A DNA stretch of 64,000 bases from Ruegeria aquimaris (GTDB taxonomy: Bacteria > Pseudomonadota > Alphaproteobacteria > Rhodobacterales > Rhodobacteraceae). This document shows positions 33,983 through 44,026 of the stretch, one piece after another. Location of the stretch: assembly GCF_025751555.1 (NCBI RefSeq), contig NZ_JAOWLB010000009.1:1-64000 (forward strand), given 5' to 3'. Under the pieces are notes generated by a model. That model was given only the letters and a program-made list of their open reading frames with translations. It had not been told where the DNA came from and searched no databases. A program made the translations under genes and the position numbers. How positions within the stretch are numbered: position 1 is the first letter of the stretch; every line of letters begins with the position of its first letter.

Positions 33983-35677
33983 ATGGCCCATGACGGACAG
34001 GACCCGATGACGATGACCACGCAAACCGTTCTATTGCCCGACCTTCTGCGCCTGACCGGCGCGGCGCTTGCCCCGGTGGATGCGCTGTTCGAGCGCGCCC
34101 GCGACTCCGTGCGCGAGATGGTGAGCGAAGGCGGCCGCGTGTCCGGGGCCCTGATCGACGCCAACCAGACCGCCGCGCATGGCCTGTCCTGGCTGGCCAC
34201 CTATCAGCAATCGCTGCGCCAGATGCAGCGCTGGGCCGAGGCGTTGCAGGCCGAGGGCAAGTTCGGCGAGATCGAAAAGCTGATCCACCAGATCGGTTTT
34301 GGCGAGTACCTGCACCAGATGGCCGGTGGCATACCGATGAACCAGGGCGAGGTGGTCCGGCTTCAGGACCTGGGCCTGGGTTGGGACGCGCTGTCGGGCT
34401 TCCAGGCCGCCGAAGTGCAGACCCTGATGGCGCAGGCCAATACACAGGCCGCCCGCACCCGTCTGGTCGAGCTGATGCAGGATCAGGCCGGCGCCACCAT
34501 GTACGGTGCCTCGGGTCTGGACGAAGAGTTGGAGATGATCCGCGACCAGTTCCGCCGCTACGCGGTGGAAAAGGTAGAACCCTTTGCCCATGACTGGCAC
34601 CTCAAGGACGAGCTGATCCCGATGGAAGTCATCGAGGAACTGGCCGAGATGGGTGTGTTCGGCCTGACCATCCCAGAGGAATTCGGCGGCTTTGGCCTGT
34701 CGAAAGCGTCGATGGTGGTGGTGTCCGAGGAACTCAGCCGTGGCTATATCGGCGTCGGCTCGCTGGGCACCCGCTCCGAGATTGCCGCCGAACTGATCAT
34801 CGCAGGCGGCACCGACGAGCAGAAGGCCAGCTGGCTGCCCCGCATCGCCAGCGCCGAGATCCTGCCCACCGCCGTGTTTACCGAGCCGAACACCGGTTCG
34901 GACCTTGGCAGTCTGCGCACCCGCGCGGTCAAGGACGAGAACGGCGATTACAAGGTCACCGGCAACAAGACCTGGATCACCCATGCCGCGCGCACCCATG
35001 TGATGACGCTGTTGGCGCGCACCGACCCCAACACCACCGATTACCGTGGCCTTTCCATGTTCCTGGCGGAAAAGACGCCGGGCACCGATGCCGAGCCCTT
35101 CCCCACCCCTGGCATGACCGGTGGCGAGATCGAGGTTCTGGGTTATCGCGGCATGAAGGAATACGAGCTTGGCTTTGACGGGTTCCACGTCAAGGGCGAG
35201 AACCTGCTGGGCGGTGAAGAGGGCAAGGGCTTCAAACAGCTGATGGAGACCTTTGAAAGCGCCCGCATCCAGACCGCCGCCCGCGCCATCGGCGTGGCGC
35301 AATCGGCGCTGGATATCGCGATGCAATATGCGCAGGACCGCAAGCAGTTCGGCCGCGCCCTGATCGCGTTTCCCCGCGTCTCCAGCAAGCTGGCGATGAT
35401 GGCGGTCGAGATCATGATCGCGCGCCAGCTGACCTATTTCAGCGCCTGGGAAAAGGATCACGGCCACCGCTGCGATCTCGAGGCCGGGATGGCCAAGCTG
35501 CTGGGCGCCCGCGTGGCCTGGGCCGCGGCCGACAACGGCTTGCAGATCCATGGCGGCAATGGCTTTGCGCTGGAGTACAAGATCAGCCGCGTGCTCTGCG
35601 ATGCGCGCATCCTGAACATCTTTGAAGGGGCCGCCGAGATTCAGGCCCAGGTGATCGCCCGCCGCCTGCTGGGCTGA
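33983..35677 (+). CDS. mcd: (2S)-methylsuccinyl-CoA dehydrogenase (ethylmalonyl-CoA pathway)
   Basis: This 564-residue acyl-CoA dehydrogenase is longer than the usual 380 because of an N-terminal domain of about 170 residues, a hallmark of methylsuccinyl-CoA dehydrogenase. The ACAD core begins near DEELEMIRDQFRRYAVEKVE and has FTEPNTGSDLGSLRT, ARTDPNTTDYRGLSMFL and LQIHGGNGFALEYKISRVL. The catalytic Glu is E548 in IFEGAAEIQ. It oxidises (2S)-methylsuccinyl-CoA to mesaconyl-CoA, passing electrons to EtfAB (6762-8449). GAGAGG nine bases upstream supports the start. The other pathway genes (ccr, ecm, mcl) are not in this window. A general acyl-CoA dehydrogenase is the alternative. Confidence 0.88.
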   Translation: MAHDGQDPMTMTTQTVLLPDLLRLTGAALAPVDALFERARDSVREMVSEGGRVSGALIDANQTAAHGLSWLATYQQSLRQMQRWAEALQAEGKFGEIEKLIHQIGFGEYLHQMAGGIPMNQGEVVRLQDLGLGWDALSGFQAAEVQTLMAQANTQAARTRLVELMQDQAGATMYGASGLDEELEMIRDQFRRYAVEKVEPFAHDWHLKDELIPMEVIEELAEMGVFGLTIPEEFGGFGLSKASMVVVSEELSRGYIGVGSLGTRSEIAAELIIAGGTDEQKASWLPRIASAEILPTAVFTEPNTGSDLGSLRTRAVKDENGDYKVTGNKTWITHAARTHVMTLLARTDPNTTDYRGLSMFLAEKTPGTDAEPFPTPGMTGGEIEVLGYRGMKEYELGFDGFHVKGENLLGGEEGKGFKQLMETFESARIQTAARAIGVAQSALDIAMQYAQDRKQFGRALIAFPRVSSKLAMMAVEIMIARQLTYFSAWEKDHGHRCDLEAGMAKLLGARVAWAAADNGLQIHGGNGFALEYKISRVLCDARILNIFEGAAEIQAQVIARRLLG

Positions 35678-35695
35678 TCCATCCTCAATGGTTTG

Positions 35696-35722
35696 AAAAG
35701 CCCGGCCCGGTGCCGGGCTTTT
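35696..35722. terminator. Intrinsic terminator between mcd and the multicopper oxidase gene
   Basis: AAAAGCCCGGC-CCGGT-GCCGGGCTTTT forms an 11-bp stem with a 5-base loop and a T-run, 18 bases after the mcd stop. It serves both convergent genes. Confidence 0.92.
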
Positions 35723-35730
35723 TCGTTGCC

Positions 35731-37116
35731 TCAGGTTACCCGCAGGAACCCGGTCAGCCCGGTCTTCTGATGCTCGATCACATGGCAATGGAACGCCCAG
35801 TCGCCCGGATTGTCGGCCACCAGCGCGATGTCGATCACCTCGTCCTTCAACAGCAGCATCGTATCGGTCCAGAGCGGCGGCAGGCTGCGCCGGTTCGACG
35901 CGATCGGCACGAAGGCCAGCCCGTGCAGGTGGATCGGATGAAGGTTGGGCGATTCGTTGCGCAGCCGCAGAACATAGCTCTTGCCGCGTTCCAGCACCGC
36001 CAGCGGCGCCGTGCCCGTCGCCGCATCACCAGCCCAGGCTGCGCGATTGATCGACCAGAACGAATAGCCCATCGTGCCGCAGAACCCGTCATTGGGCGCG
36101 TTCCCCTCTGGGGTCCAGCCAAAGACGAATTCGTGCAGCTCGGCGCGGTCGAGATCAGGTTGCGACAGCGGGTTCTGGGCCAGCGACTTCAACTCGGCCA
36201 AAGCGCGCTTGGGGCCAGACCCCACCGCGCGCAGCCCCGCCATCAGCCGGGGCGGCTGGCCGGGTAGATCGGCCATGAGGTCGACCTGCTGCCCCTCCTC
36301 CACCGGCATGACCACCGCGAGGTCGACCCGTTGACCGGGCGCCAGCAGCAGCGGCGCGCCCATGCGCGGTACCGGCAACTCGACGCTGACCGGGTGCCCA
36401 TCCCAGGCGATGATCCGCGCCGTGCCACCATCGAGATAGAGTCTGTAGATGCGGGTCGTGTCGGTATTGACCACCCGCAGCCGCACCAGCGACCCGGCGC
36501 CATGGTCATAGACCGGCCCCTGCCGCCAGTTGGCAGTCTGGACATTGCCCATGGTGCCCCCGCGCGCCGCGCCGCGCGCTGTATAGGCAGGCAGGAAGGC
36601 ATCCGCCGCATCCAGCCGGAAATCGCGCAGATTTATGACCTCTTCGCTGTCAAACCCCGGATCCTCGGCATCGGCGATGACTATCACCCCGGTCAGGCCA
36701 TGGGCCATCTGCTCCATCGTCATGCAATGAGGGTGATACCAATACGTACCCGCATCGGGCGGGGTGAAGGCATATGCGAACCCCTCTCCCGGGCCGATCG
36801 GCATCTGGGTCAGATAGGGCACCCCGTCCATCGCATTGGCGATCCGCAGCCCGTGCCAATGCATCGCGGTGTAGTCGTCCAGCGTGTTGCGGACAGTGAA
36901 CCGCATCTCTTGCCCCTGCCGCCCGTACAGAACCGGCGGCGGCGCATCGGACGACAGGCTGACCATGCCCGCCGTCTGCTGGTGGCGTAGCTGGTAGGTA
37001 GCTTGCTGAACCACCAACTCCTGCATCCCGTGTGGGGCCATGGCGGATCCCAGATGCGCCAAGCCGGCGGCCCCCAACAGGGCGGCGCCTCCAAACAACA
37101 GATCGCGACGAAACAT
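35731..37116 (-). CDS. Multicopper oxidase, Tat-exported
   Basis: This 461-residue protein opens MFRRDLLFGGAALLGAAGLA, a twin-arginine signal with an RR before the hydrophobic run. All four copper-binding blocks are present: MHWHGL near 90, YWYHPHCMTMEQ near 130, LHPIHLHGLAFV near 405, and HCHVIEHQKTGLTGFL at the end. That is a three-domain cupredoxin oxidase of the CueO/laccase group, acting in the periplasm on copper, phenols or metals. GAGGTG nine bases before 37116 is a good ribosome site; an open upstream frame to 37398 overlaps era and is not used. It is not next to obvious copper-export genes. Confidence 0.9.
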   Translation of the reverse strand: MFRRDLLFGGAALLGAAGLAHLGSAMAPHGMQELVVQQATYQLRHQQTAGMVSLSSDAPPPVLYGRQGQEMRFTVRNTLDDYTAMHWHGLRIANAMDGVPYLTQMPIGPGEGFAYAFTPPDAGTYWYHPHCMTMEQMAHGLTGVIVIADAEDPGFDSEEVINLRDFRLDAADAFLPAYTARGAARGGTMGNVQTANWRQGPVYDHGAGSLVRLRVVNTDTTRIYRLYLDGGTARIIAWDGHPVSVELPVPRMGAPLLLAPGQRVDLAVVMPVEEGQQVDLMADLPGQPPRLMAGLRAVGSGPKRALAELKSLAQNPLSQPDLDRAELHEFVFGWTPEGNAPNDGFCGTMGYSFWSINRAAWAGDAATGTAPLAVLERGKSYVLRLRNESPNLHPIHLHGLAFVPIASNRRSLPPLWTDTMLLLKDEVIDIALVADNPGDWAFHCHVIEHQKTGLTGFLRVT

Positions 37117-37297
37117 GCGACACCTCATTTCTGCAATTGGGAAAGAGGCCGGGCTGTCAGTTGGCTGGACCTGAGCCACAGGCTGGCATGGGCGGCCGAC
37201 ATCCGCAATGCGCCCTCTGGTCGCTGACATGGCTTTTGCCTCTGGCGAGACCCGGCAAAACCTTGTAGAGGGTGCGACTTGCAACCAGGACCCGCCC

Positions 37298-38203
37298 ATG
37301 ACCACACGTGCCGGATTTGTCGCCCTGATCGGAGAGCCCAACGCGGGCAAATCGACCCTGTTGAACCGCATGGTCGGGGCCAAGGTCTCGATCGTCACTC
37401 ACAAGGTGCAGACCACGCGCACCCGCATTCGCGGCGTCGCGATGGAGGGCGAGGCGCAGATCGTCTTTGTCGACACGCCGGGCCTGTTCCAGCCGCGTCG
37501 GCGGCTTGACCGCGCCATGGTCGCCGCAGCCTGGGGGGGTGCTGCGGATGCCGATATCGTGGTTCTGATGGTCGAGGCGCATCGCGGCATCACCGAAGGG
37601 GTCGAGCGCATCCTCGAAGGTCTGACCGAGATCGCCAAGGGCCGCACCGTGGCGCTGGCCATCAACAAGATCGACCGGGTGCCTGCGGAAAAGCTGTTGA
37701 GCCTTTCCGAGGCGCTGAACGCGCGTTTTGAATTTGCGCGCACTTTCATGATCTCGGCCGAGCGTGGCCACGGGGTCGCGGACCTGCGCAAATGGCTGGC
37801 GGCGGAACTGCCCGAAAGCCCCTGGCTCTATCCCGAGGATCAGATCGCCGATCTGCCGATGCGGATGATCGCAGCCGAGATCACCCGCGAGAAGCTGACC
37901 CTGCGCCTGCATCAGGAGCTGCCCTATCAACTGACCGTCGAGACCGAGAACTGGGAAGAGCGCAAGGATGGCTCGGCCCGGATCGACCAGGTGATCTATG
38001 TCATGCGCGACGGCCACAAGGGTATAGTGCTGGGCAAGCGCGGCGAAACCGTCAAGGCAGTGGGCCAGGCGGCGCGGGCCGAACTGGAAGAGTTCCTGGA
38101 CCGCAAGATCCACCTCTTCCTTCAGGTCAAGGTGCGCCCCAACTGGCTGGAAGAGGCCGAGCGCTATTCCGAGATGGGCCTCGATTTCAAGGACGGCAAC
38201 TGA
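37298..38203 (+). CDS. era: GTPase Era
   Basis: This 301-residue GTPase assists 16S rRNA maturation and 30S assembly. The G1 motif is GEPNAGKSTLLN near 12-23, G3 is VDTPGLFQ, G4 is NKID, and the C-terminal KH domain contains GHKGIVLGKRGETVKAVGQA near 250-270. The ATG at 37298 is used; an in-frame ATG at 37208 would overlap the Tat-signal gene's promoter and add 30 non-conserved residues. It faces the lepB-rnc block across recO, whereas many alphaproteobacteria have rnc-era on one strand. Confidence 0.96.
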   Translation: MTTRAGFVALIGEPNAGKSTLLNRMVGAKVSIVTHKVQTTRTRIRGVAMEGEAQIVFVDTPGLFQPRRRLDRAMVAAAWGGAADADIVVLMVEAHRGITEGVERILEGLTEIAKGRTVALAINKIDRVPAEKLLSLSEALNARFEFARTFMISAERGHGVADLRKWLAAELPESPWLYPEDQIADLPMRMIAAEITREKLTLRLHQELPYQLTVETENWEERKDGSARIDQVIYVMRDGHKGIVLGKRGETVKAVGQAARAELEEFLDRKIHLFLQVKVRPNWLEEAERYSEMGLDFKDGN

Positions 38204-38227
38204 CGGCATTGGGCCGAAGGGCAGCGC

Positions 38228-38557
38228 ATGGCACGACTGACGGCGGAATTCTGGGTGCACGCATATATTGCCCGGCTCAGGTTCAACGATATCCCGGCCT
38301 TTGTCACCGCCCATGGCGACAACACCGCCGGTGCCGTCCTGGTCAAGCTGAACACGCTCGATGGGCGCGCAGTCGCGCTGCACCGGGAATACGACCTGAT
38401 GACCGGGGCCCGCAAATGGACGGAATTGGCCGCGGGCGGCGAGGCGGATGTGGATGCCGCCATCGCCCGGCAACGGGGTTTCGACCCTGACCTTTGGGTG
38501 ATCGAAGTCGAGGACCGGCAGGGCCGCCACCTGTTGGACGAAGACGGGTTGGGATAA
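38228..38557 (+). CDS. DUF1491 family protein
   Basis: This 109-residue protein matches the small DUF1491 family of alphaproteobacteria: [19 protein letters not shown], then [17 protein letters not shown] and [15 protein letters not shown]. It ends with a Glu/Asp-rich tail, DEDGLG. The function is unknown; it has no signal peptide or membrane segment. It lies between era and recO on the same strand, 24 bases after the former, so it is probably in their transcript. Confidence 0.88.
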   Translation: MARLTAEFWVHAYIARLRFNDIPAFVTAHGDNTAGAVLVKLNTLDGRAVALHREYDLMTGARKWTELAAGGEADVDAAIARQRGFDPDLWVIEVEDRQGRHLLDEDGLG

Positions 38558-38616
38558 CCACCCTTGCAGCCGACTGCCGCCTGCGGTCATTCTGTCGGCA
38601 TGTTCAGGGGGGCCAA

Positions 38617-39342
38617 GTGGACTGGCGCGATCAGGGTATATTGCTGGCTGTGCGCCGCCACGGAGAGACCTCGGCGATCATCGAGGTCTTTACACAGGAA
38701 CATGGCCGTCACGCAGGGGTGGTGCGCGGTGGAACCAGCCGCAAGATTGCGCCGATCCTGCAACCGGGCGCGCAACTGGATGTATCCTGGCGGGCCCGGC
38801 TGGAGGATCACATCGGCAGTTTCACGGTCGAACCGCTACGGTCGCGGGCGGCTGCGGCCATGTCCGGGCAGATGGCGCTGGCGGGTCTCAATGCGGTGAC
38901 CGCGCTTTTGTCCTTTTGCCTGCCCGAACGGGAGCCGCATCCAAATCTCTATCGGCAGAGCGAGCGACTGCTCGACCTGCTGGGACAGGACGAGATCTGG
39001 CCCCTGGCCTATCTGCGCTGGGAACTTGGTCTGCTGGAGGAGCTTGGCTTCGGCCTTGATCTGAGGGCCTGCGCGGTGACCGGTACAACCGAAGATCTGG
39101 TGTTCGTTTCACCGCGCACCGGGCGCGCGGTGAGCGCTGCGGCGGCGGGGGTATGGGCCGACCGCTTGCTGCCGCTGCCCCCCTGTCTGCGCGGGCAGGG
39201 TCCGGCCCCCGATACCGAGATTGCCGAAGCTTTGGGCACCACCGGATATTTCATGGAGAACCGGCTGGCTCCCTCGTTGGGCGACCGCCCCCTGCCCGAG
39301 GCGCGGAGGCGGTTTGTCGATCTTGTCAGTCGACCGCGTTGA
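38617..39342 (+). CDS. recO: DNA repair protein RecO
   Basis: This 241-residue protein starts at GTG ([20 protein letters not shown]) behind AGGGGGG. The N-terminal OB fold shows [19 protein letters not shown], and the C-terminal helical part has [16 protein letters not shown]. RecO loads RecA with RecR in the RecFOR pathway. In other RecO proteins the C-terminal zinc site is CxxC; here only one cysteine (CAVTG) is near it. It overlaps the convergent META-domain gene by 17 bases. Confidence 0.94.
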   Translation: MDWRDQGILLAVRRHGETSAIIEVFTQEHGRHAGVVRGGTSRKIAPILQPGAQLDVSWRARLEDHIGSFTVEPLRSRAAAAMSGQMALAGLNAVTALLSFCLPEREPHPNLYRQSERLLDLLGQDEIWPLAYLRWELGLLEELGFGLDLRACAVTGTTEDLVFVSPRTGRAVSAAAAGVWADRLLPLPPCLRGQGPAPDTEIAEALGTTGYFMENRLAPSLGDRPLPEARRRFVDLVSRPR

Positions 39343-39718
39343 ACAGCATTTCGTGTCCGGCCTCGTTCCGCAGGATCAGAATACCGCCGGAAACCTCGGA
39401 CTGCTCCATCGCCATCAAGGCAGCAAAGAAGGTGCCTTCGGCCTCCAGATCGGGACAGGCCGCGCGTGTGGCCGCAAGATCGCGGAGTTCGAACCAGGGG
39501 TAAGGGACGTCCAGCGTGGCGGAATACCCGTTGCAAGGCCCCTGCCCCGCGACACGCCCGGCCTCCGGGAATTCAAGCGCGGCGAAAGCGGGGAACTCAG
39601 TACCGTCGATACTGCGCAGGACCCACTCCCGCCCGCCAGCACCATAAGCGGCCACGGTCTCATCCTGCCCGCATTGAATGAGCGACACCACCGGCAGCAA
39701 CAGCGCCGCGCGAAGCAT
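39326..39718 (-). CDS. META-domain lipoprotein (HslJ-like)
   Basis: This 130-residue protein has a lipoprotein leader, [16 protein letters not shown], and a META domain marked by [25 protein letters not shown] and [12 protein letters not shown]. HslJ of E. coli affects novobiocin and heat responses, but its biochemical role is unknown. The start overlaps the rnc stop by one base, so it is the last gene of the rnc strand. Its stop lies within the end of recO. Confidence 0.88.
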   Translation of the reverse strand: MLRAALLLPVVSLIQCGQDETVAAYGAGGREWVLRSIDGTEFPAFAALEFPEAGRVAGQGPCNGYSATLDVPYPWFELRDLAATRAACPDLEAEGTFFAALMAMEQSEVSGGILILRNEAGHEMLFNAVD

Positions 39719-40407
39719 CAGCCCGCCTCGCCTTCGAGACGGTCCAGCAGGGCCCGCGCGGCGGATTGTTCGGCCTGGCGTTTCGACCCGGCAGTTGCCT
39801 TTGCCTCACCGCCATCAGTCAGACGCACCACGATGGTGAACACCGGCGCGTGGTCGGGTCCCGAGCGGGACACGAGGTCGTAAGCGGGCGGTTTCTGCCC
39901 GCGTGCCTGCGCCCATTCCTGAAGTGCGGTCTTGGCGTCCCGGGCATCGGCTTCGACCTGATGGATACGCGCACCCCAAAGCCGCAGAATGACCTCTTGC
40001 GCGGCCTCGAACCCGCCGTCGCGGTAGATCGCGGCAATCACCGCCTCCATCGCGTCGCCCAGGAGAGCCTGTTTGCGTCGGCCGCCCGACATCATCTCGG
40101 ACCGGCCGAGCTTCAGCACCGCGCCCAGATCGATCTGCCGCGCCACATCGGCGCAAGTCTCCTTGCGCACCAGCGCGTTGAAACGTGGCGCAAGCTGGCC
40201 TTCGGTTGCGGCTTTGTCTGCCTCAAGCAAGGCCGAGGCCATCACCAGCCCCAGCACCCGGTCGCCCAGAAACTCCAACCGCTGATTATCGGCGCGTGTG
40301 GACGAGGATATCGAACCATGCGTCAATGCACGCACCAGCAGTTCCGGCCGGGCAAACTCATAGCCAAGCCGATCCTGAAAGGCAGACATGTCAGCTGACA
40401 GTTTCAC
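39718..40407 (-). CDS. rnc: Ribonuclease III
   Basis: This 229-residue endonuclease cuts double-stranded RNA. The RNase III signature is [20 protein letters not shown] near 42-61, the catalytic Glu/Asp block is [16 protein letters not shown] near 117-132, and the C-terminal double-stranded-RNA-binding domain ends [19 protein letters not shown]. It overlaps lepB by four bases and the META gene by one, so translation of the three is coupled. Confidence 0.96.
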   Translation of the reverse strand: MKLSADMSAFQDRLGYEFARPELLVRALTHGSISSSTRADNQRLEFLGDRVLGLVMASALLEADKAATEGQLAPRFNALVRKETCADVARQIDLGAVLKLGRSEMMSGGRRKQALLGDAMEAVIAAIYRDGGFEAAQEVILRLWGARIHQVEADARDAKTALQEWAQARGQKPPAYDLVSRSGPDHAPVFTIVVRLTDGGEAKATAGSKRQAEQSAARALLDRLEGEAG

Positions 40408-41240
40408 TCGACCCCCTTGAAGAAGCGGTCGCTGCGCCAGGTCCAGAAAAACAGCATCGAGCGGCCAGCGGAGGAGAACATGATGCGGTCGGCCCGACCG
40501 ATCAGATTCTCATAGGGCACATAACCGACCCCACCGGCTGACTGCGGCAGACGGCTGTCGCTGGAGTTGTCGCGGTTATCCCCCATGAAGAAATAGTATC
40601 CCTCGGGCACCGTATAGACACCGGTGTGATCGGACGCCTGATTACCGATGTTCAGGATTTTGTGGCTGACGCCGTTTGGCAAGGTCTCGATCTGGCGGGA
40701 TTTCTGGCAGACGCCACCGTCGCCCACCGGTCCGTTCTCGCAGCGTGGCCGCAGGCGCTGTGGCCCCTGTGCCTCGGCGGTTTCCTCGAAAACCCCGTTA
40801 TCCTCAAGCTGGACCGCGGTGTCATTGATATGCAGCACGCCATCCTTGACCTGGATTCGGTCCCCCGGCAGGCCGATCAGCCGCTTGATGAAATCGCGCC
40901 CCGAAACCGGGTGGCGAAACACCACGACGTCACCCCGTTCCGGCGTACCGCCCAGGATGCGTGTATTGTCGCCCTTCATCCAGCCGCACACGTCTTCGGC
41001 GTCGATGTCGATACCGAAGCGCGGGATGATCAGGCTGGGACACGAGGCATAGGAATAGCCATAGGCCATCTTGTTGACGAACAGGAAATCGCCGATCAGC
41101 AGTGTTTCCTTCATCGAGCCCGAGGGGATCCAGAATGGCTGGAAGAACAGGGTGCGGAAGACACCGGCGATCAGCAGCGCGTAAACAATCGTCTTGATCG
41201 TCTCGACAAAGGAATTTCCTGACTTGGCTTTGCTGGCCAT
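40404..41240 (-). CDS. lepB: Signal peptidase I
   Basis: This 278-residue type I signal peptidase has a membrane anchor ([19 protein letters not shown]), catalytic Ser42 in [16 protein letters not shown] and catalytic Lys119 in [15 protein letters not shown]. The conserved [14 protein letters not shown] box is near 215. A stretch [21 protein letters not shown] is typical of the Rhodobacterales form and contains two cysteines. It overlaps rnc by four bases and lies 34 bases after acpS. Confidence 0.96.
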   Translation of the reverse strand: MASKAKSGNSFVETIKTIVYALLIAGVFRTLFFQPFWIPSGSMKETLLIGDFLFVNKMAYGYSYASCPSLIIPRFGIDIDAEDVCGWMKGDNTRILGGTPERGDVVVFRHPVSGRDFIKRLIGLPGDRIQVKDGVLHINDTAVQLEDNGVFEETAEAQGPQRLRPRCENGPVGDGGVCQKSRQIETLPNGVSHKILNIGNQASDHTGVYTVPEGYYFFMGDNRDNSSDSRLPQSAGGVGYVPYENLIGRADRIMFSSAGRSMLFFWTWRSDRFFKGVE

Positions 41241-41274
41241 TCGGCTCTCCAGTTTCAGCGGGCGTTTCGTGGGG

Positions 41275-41721
41275 CTACATGCGTGGCGGGGTCGGGTAAG
41301 TCAAGCTTGCCCCACCCTGATCGGCGCTGGGGCGCGCCTCGATCACGACAAAGGCCTGTGCCCAGGGATGATCGTCGGTCAGGGTAACGTGGATGATCGC
41401 CTCATGCCCGTCAGGTGTCATCTCGCGCAGGCGCTTCGCCGCCCAGCCGGTGACATGCATGACCGGCTGGCCGCTGCGCAGATTTGTGACCGCCATGTCG
41501 CGCCAGCTGATACCCATACGCAGGCCGGTGCCCAGAGCCTTGGAACAGGCCTCTTTCGCGGCCCAGCGCTTGGCATAGGTGCCGGCGGTGTCAGAGCGGC
41601 GCTCGGCCTTGCGCTGTTCGGTCTCGGTAAAGACCCGGTTGCGGAAGCGGTCGCCAAAGCGGTCGAGCGTGCGCTCGATCCGCTCGATATTGGCCAGATC
41701 GGTGCCGATGCCAAGGATCAT
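41275..41721 (-). CDS. acpS: Holo-[acyl-carrier-protein] synthase
   Basis: This 148-residue phosphopantetheinyl transferase begins [20 protein letters not shown]. The magnesium site is in GTDL (Asp8), and the second acidic residue is in [20 protein letters not shown] near 57-76. It attaches 4'-phosphopantetheine to acyl carrier protein. It overlaps the preceding membrane-protein gene by four bases. Confidence 0.96.
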   Translation of the reverse strand: MILGIGTDLANIERIERTLDRFGDRFRNRVFTETEQRKAERRSDTAGTYAKRWAAKEACSKALGTGLRMGISWRDMAVTNLRSGQPVMHVTGWAAKRLREMTPDGHEAIIHVTLTDDHPWAQAFVVIEARPSADQGGASLTYPTPPRM

Positions 41722-42560
41722 TCCTGAACCTCCGACGCGCTGTTGAACCAGTATTCAACCCAGTTGTTAAGGACAGAGGCAGCATTTTCGCCCCAGCTAA
41801 CGGCATATGTGCCGACATTGCCCACGACTGCCGACCAGTCCGCACCTGCCAGTGTGTCATAGTAACCGGTTGCTTTGTCCCAGGCCTTCTCCGGCGCCGA
41901 ACTGACTTCGCCCCATATTTGATCTTTCGTGGGCAGGTCATCATAGTTCGGAATCAGGTCCGCGCAGTCGAATGCCGCTGCTGCCGCCTCTCGCGCCGCT
42001 TGGGCGTCGCCCTCAGTCTCGATGGCCGCAACAAGCGCAGTCATGTCGCGGGCCGTGTCGCAGCTGTCCTTGACTTCCAGCACAAGCGCAGCAGCGATGA
42101 CGCCCACACCGACGACGGGGATCGCCTCGGCAAACACCGATGCCGAGTTGCGTGCGGCCTGCCTTGCGAGGCGGTCGCCGATTGCGTCCCGAGTCGAGGC
42201 CGCAACACGGTTCACCGCGAGACGACGTTCAGCCGCTTCGCGCAGCGCCGTCTCGCGTGCCTCGCGCGCAGCTTTTTCCGATGCCTCTCGCGTGGCGCGC
42301 TCAAGTGCTTCGCGGTTGGCCTTGTCCGCTGCTTCCCGGCGCAGCGCCGCCTCGGCGGATTCTCGGGCGGCAACGGTTGACAAACCCGCCGCCGACAGGA
42401 TCCCGGACGCGGCAGTAAATGCGCCGGAAACGGTTAACGTCAGAATGTTGAACACCAATCCGCCAATCACCAGCAGGGCCAGCAGGGTGCGCGGCAGGCT
42501 TCTCACCACGCGAACCGGAAAGCCCAGTATCGCCAGCAATGGCGACCGTTGACGGCTCAC
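41718..42560 (-). CDS. Membrane protein with coiled coil, unknown function
   Basis: This encodes 280 residues. A basic N-terminus precedes a helix near 24-45 ([20 protein letters not shown]). Residues about 65-130 form an Ala/Arg/Glu-rich coiled coil with heptad-like spacing ([20 protein letters not shown]). A second hydrophobic segment, [20 protein letters not shown], is near 145. The C-terminus is W/Y-rich. It overlaps both acpS and pdxJ by four bases, so it is translated as part of a conserved core operon although its job is unknown. Confidence 0.75.
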   Translation of the reverse strand: MSRQRSPLLAILGFPVRVVRSLPRTLLALLVIGGLVFNILTLTVSGAFTAASGILSAAGLSTVAARESAEAALRREAADKANREALERATREASEKAAREARETALREAAERRLAVNRVAASTRDAIGDRLARQAARNSASVFAEAIPVVGVGVIAAALVLEVKDSCDTARDMTALVAAIETEGDAQAAREAAAAAFDCADLIPNYDDLPTKDQIWGEVSSAPEKAWDKATGYYDTLAGADWSAVVGNVGTYAVSWGENAASVLNNWVEYWFNSASEVQE

Positions 42561-43303
42561 GCGCGCGCCTCGTCCATCAGGCGGCGCATCTGGCGAACCG
42601 CCGGTTCAAGGCCCATAAAGATCGCCTCACCGATCAGGAAATGCCCAATGTTGAGTTCGCGCACCTCGGGAAAGGCCGCGATCGGCTGCACCGTTTCATA
42701 GGTCAGCCCGTGGCCCGCGTGCACCTCAAGACCCAGCGAATGGGCAAAGGCCGACATCTCGCGCAGGGCCTCCAACTCGCGGTCGCGCGCGGCATAGTCG
42801 CCCTCGGCATGGGCGTCGCAATAGGCGCCGGTATGCAGTTCGATCACCTGCGCGCCGATCCGGTGCGCGGCCTCGATCTGCCGTTGGTCGGCGGCGATGA
42901 AAATCGAGACACGGCAGCCGACCTCGCGCAGGGGGGCGATGAAATGGGCCAGCCGGTTTTCCTCGCGCGCAACCTCAAGCCCGCCTTCGGTGGTGCGTTC
43001 CTCGCGCTTTTCCGGCACGATGCAGACCGCGTGCGGCTTGTGGCGGAGCGCGATCTTCTGCATCTCGTCAGTGGCGGCCATCTCGAAGTTCAGCGGCACG
43101 CTCAGCGCCGCCATCAACCCGTCGATATCGGCATCGGTGATATGGCGGCGATCCTCGCGCAGATGCGCGGTGATGCCATCCGCGCCCGCCTGTTCGGCGA
43201 TTTTGGCGGCGCGGATCGGGTCGGGATAGGCGCCGCCACGCGCATTTCGCACCGTCGCCACATGGTCAATGTTCACGCCAAGACGCAGTTGTTCAGCAGA
43301 CAT
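42557..43303 (-). CDS. pdxJ: Pyridoxine 5'-phosphate synthase
   Basis: This 248-residue TIM-barrel enzyme condenses 1-deoxyxylulose-5-phosphate with 3-amino-2-oxopropyl phosphate to give pyridoxine phosphate. Signatures are [20 protein letters not shown] at the start and [15 protein letters not shown] near 45-59. It lies in the rel-DUF2062-pdxJ-acpS-lepB block, 35 bases after DUF2062. Confidence 0.96.
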   Translation of the reverse strand: MSAEQLRLGVNIDHVATVRNARGGAYPDPIRAAKIAEQAGADGITAHLREDRRHITDADIDGLMAALSVPLNFEMAATDEMQKIALRHKPHAVCIVPEKREERTTEGGLEVAREENRLAHFIAPLREVGCRVSIFIAADQRQIEAAHRIGAQVIELHTGAYCDAHAEGDYAARDRELEALREMSAFAHSLGLEVHAGHGLTYETVQPIAAFPEVRELNIGHFLIGEAIFMGLEPAVRQMRRLMDEARA

Positions 43304-43338
43304 CAGGGGGTTCCTTTCCGACTCGCTTGTGGCCGACC

Positions 43339-43995
43339 CTAGCCGGGTTTCCTGGGGTTTGGCAGGGCGGCCTCGGCCTTTTTCTTGATCGCCTGGAACT
43401 TGGCCTTGATCTTGGCACGCCGACGCTGCTGGTACGTGCGGATCAATGGCAGGCTAAGGTAGTAACAGACCACGGCGGCGACGATTCCGGGGAGAATCCC
43501 GCCGATCATGTAGGGGTAGAACACCTCGTCATAGAAGAGCTTCAAGGCGTGCCAGTCGGCGGTCTGATCGGTGAACAGGGCAATGGAGTTGTTCTTGAGA
43601 TCGCCCGCCGCACTGGCGAACTTGCCCATGAGACCGTGTTCCGAGCCTTCCTCGAAATGGGTTCCGAGAATGAAATGCCCGGTTTGCAGCGAGATGACGC
43701 CAATCGGCACATAGGTCAGCGGATTGCCGAAGAACGTCCCGCTGAGGCTAGCCAGGATGTTGCCGTTGATCAGCCGCGCCAAGACGATCGCGATGACGAA
43801 GTGCATCCCGTAGAATGGGGTAAACGAGGCAAAGACTCCAGCCCCCACGCCACGGGCTATGCGCTCGGGCCGGTCCGGCAACCGGCGGACCCTGTGTTTG
43901 ACGTAGTGAAAAGCCCGGGTCCAACCGCCGCGCGGCCAGATCAGTTCCCACAGCACCTGCAGCAGGGACCGGCGATCTCGGCGCTTGAAAACCAC
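43339..43995 (-). CDS. DUF2062 membrane protein
   Basis: This 218-residue protein contains the DUF2062 core [20 protein letters not shown] near 41-60, then [20 protein letters not shown] and [15 protein letters not shown]. Three hydrophobic segments suggest an inner-membrane protein. DUF2062 proteins are common near lipid or envelope genes, but their activity is unknown. It follows rel by 31 bases. Confidence 0.88.
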   Translation of the reverse strand: MVFKRRDRRSLLQVLWELIWPRGGWTRAFHYVKHRVRRLPDRPERIARGVGAGVFASFTPFYGMHFVIAIVLARLINGNILASLSGTFFGNPLTYVPIGVISLQTGHFILGTHFEEGSEHGLMGKFASAAGDLKNNSIALFTDQTADWHALKLFYDEVFYPYMIGGILPGIVAAVVCYYLSLPLIRTYQQRRRAKIKAKFQAIKKKAEAALPNPRKPG

Positions 43996-44026
43996 GCGTG
44001 GACGTCCTTTCCGTACCCTCTGACCC

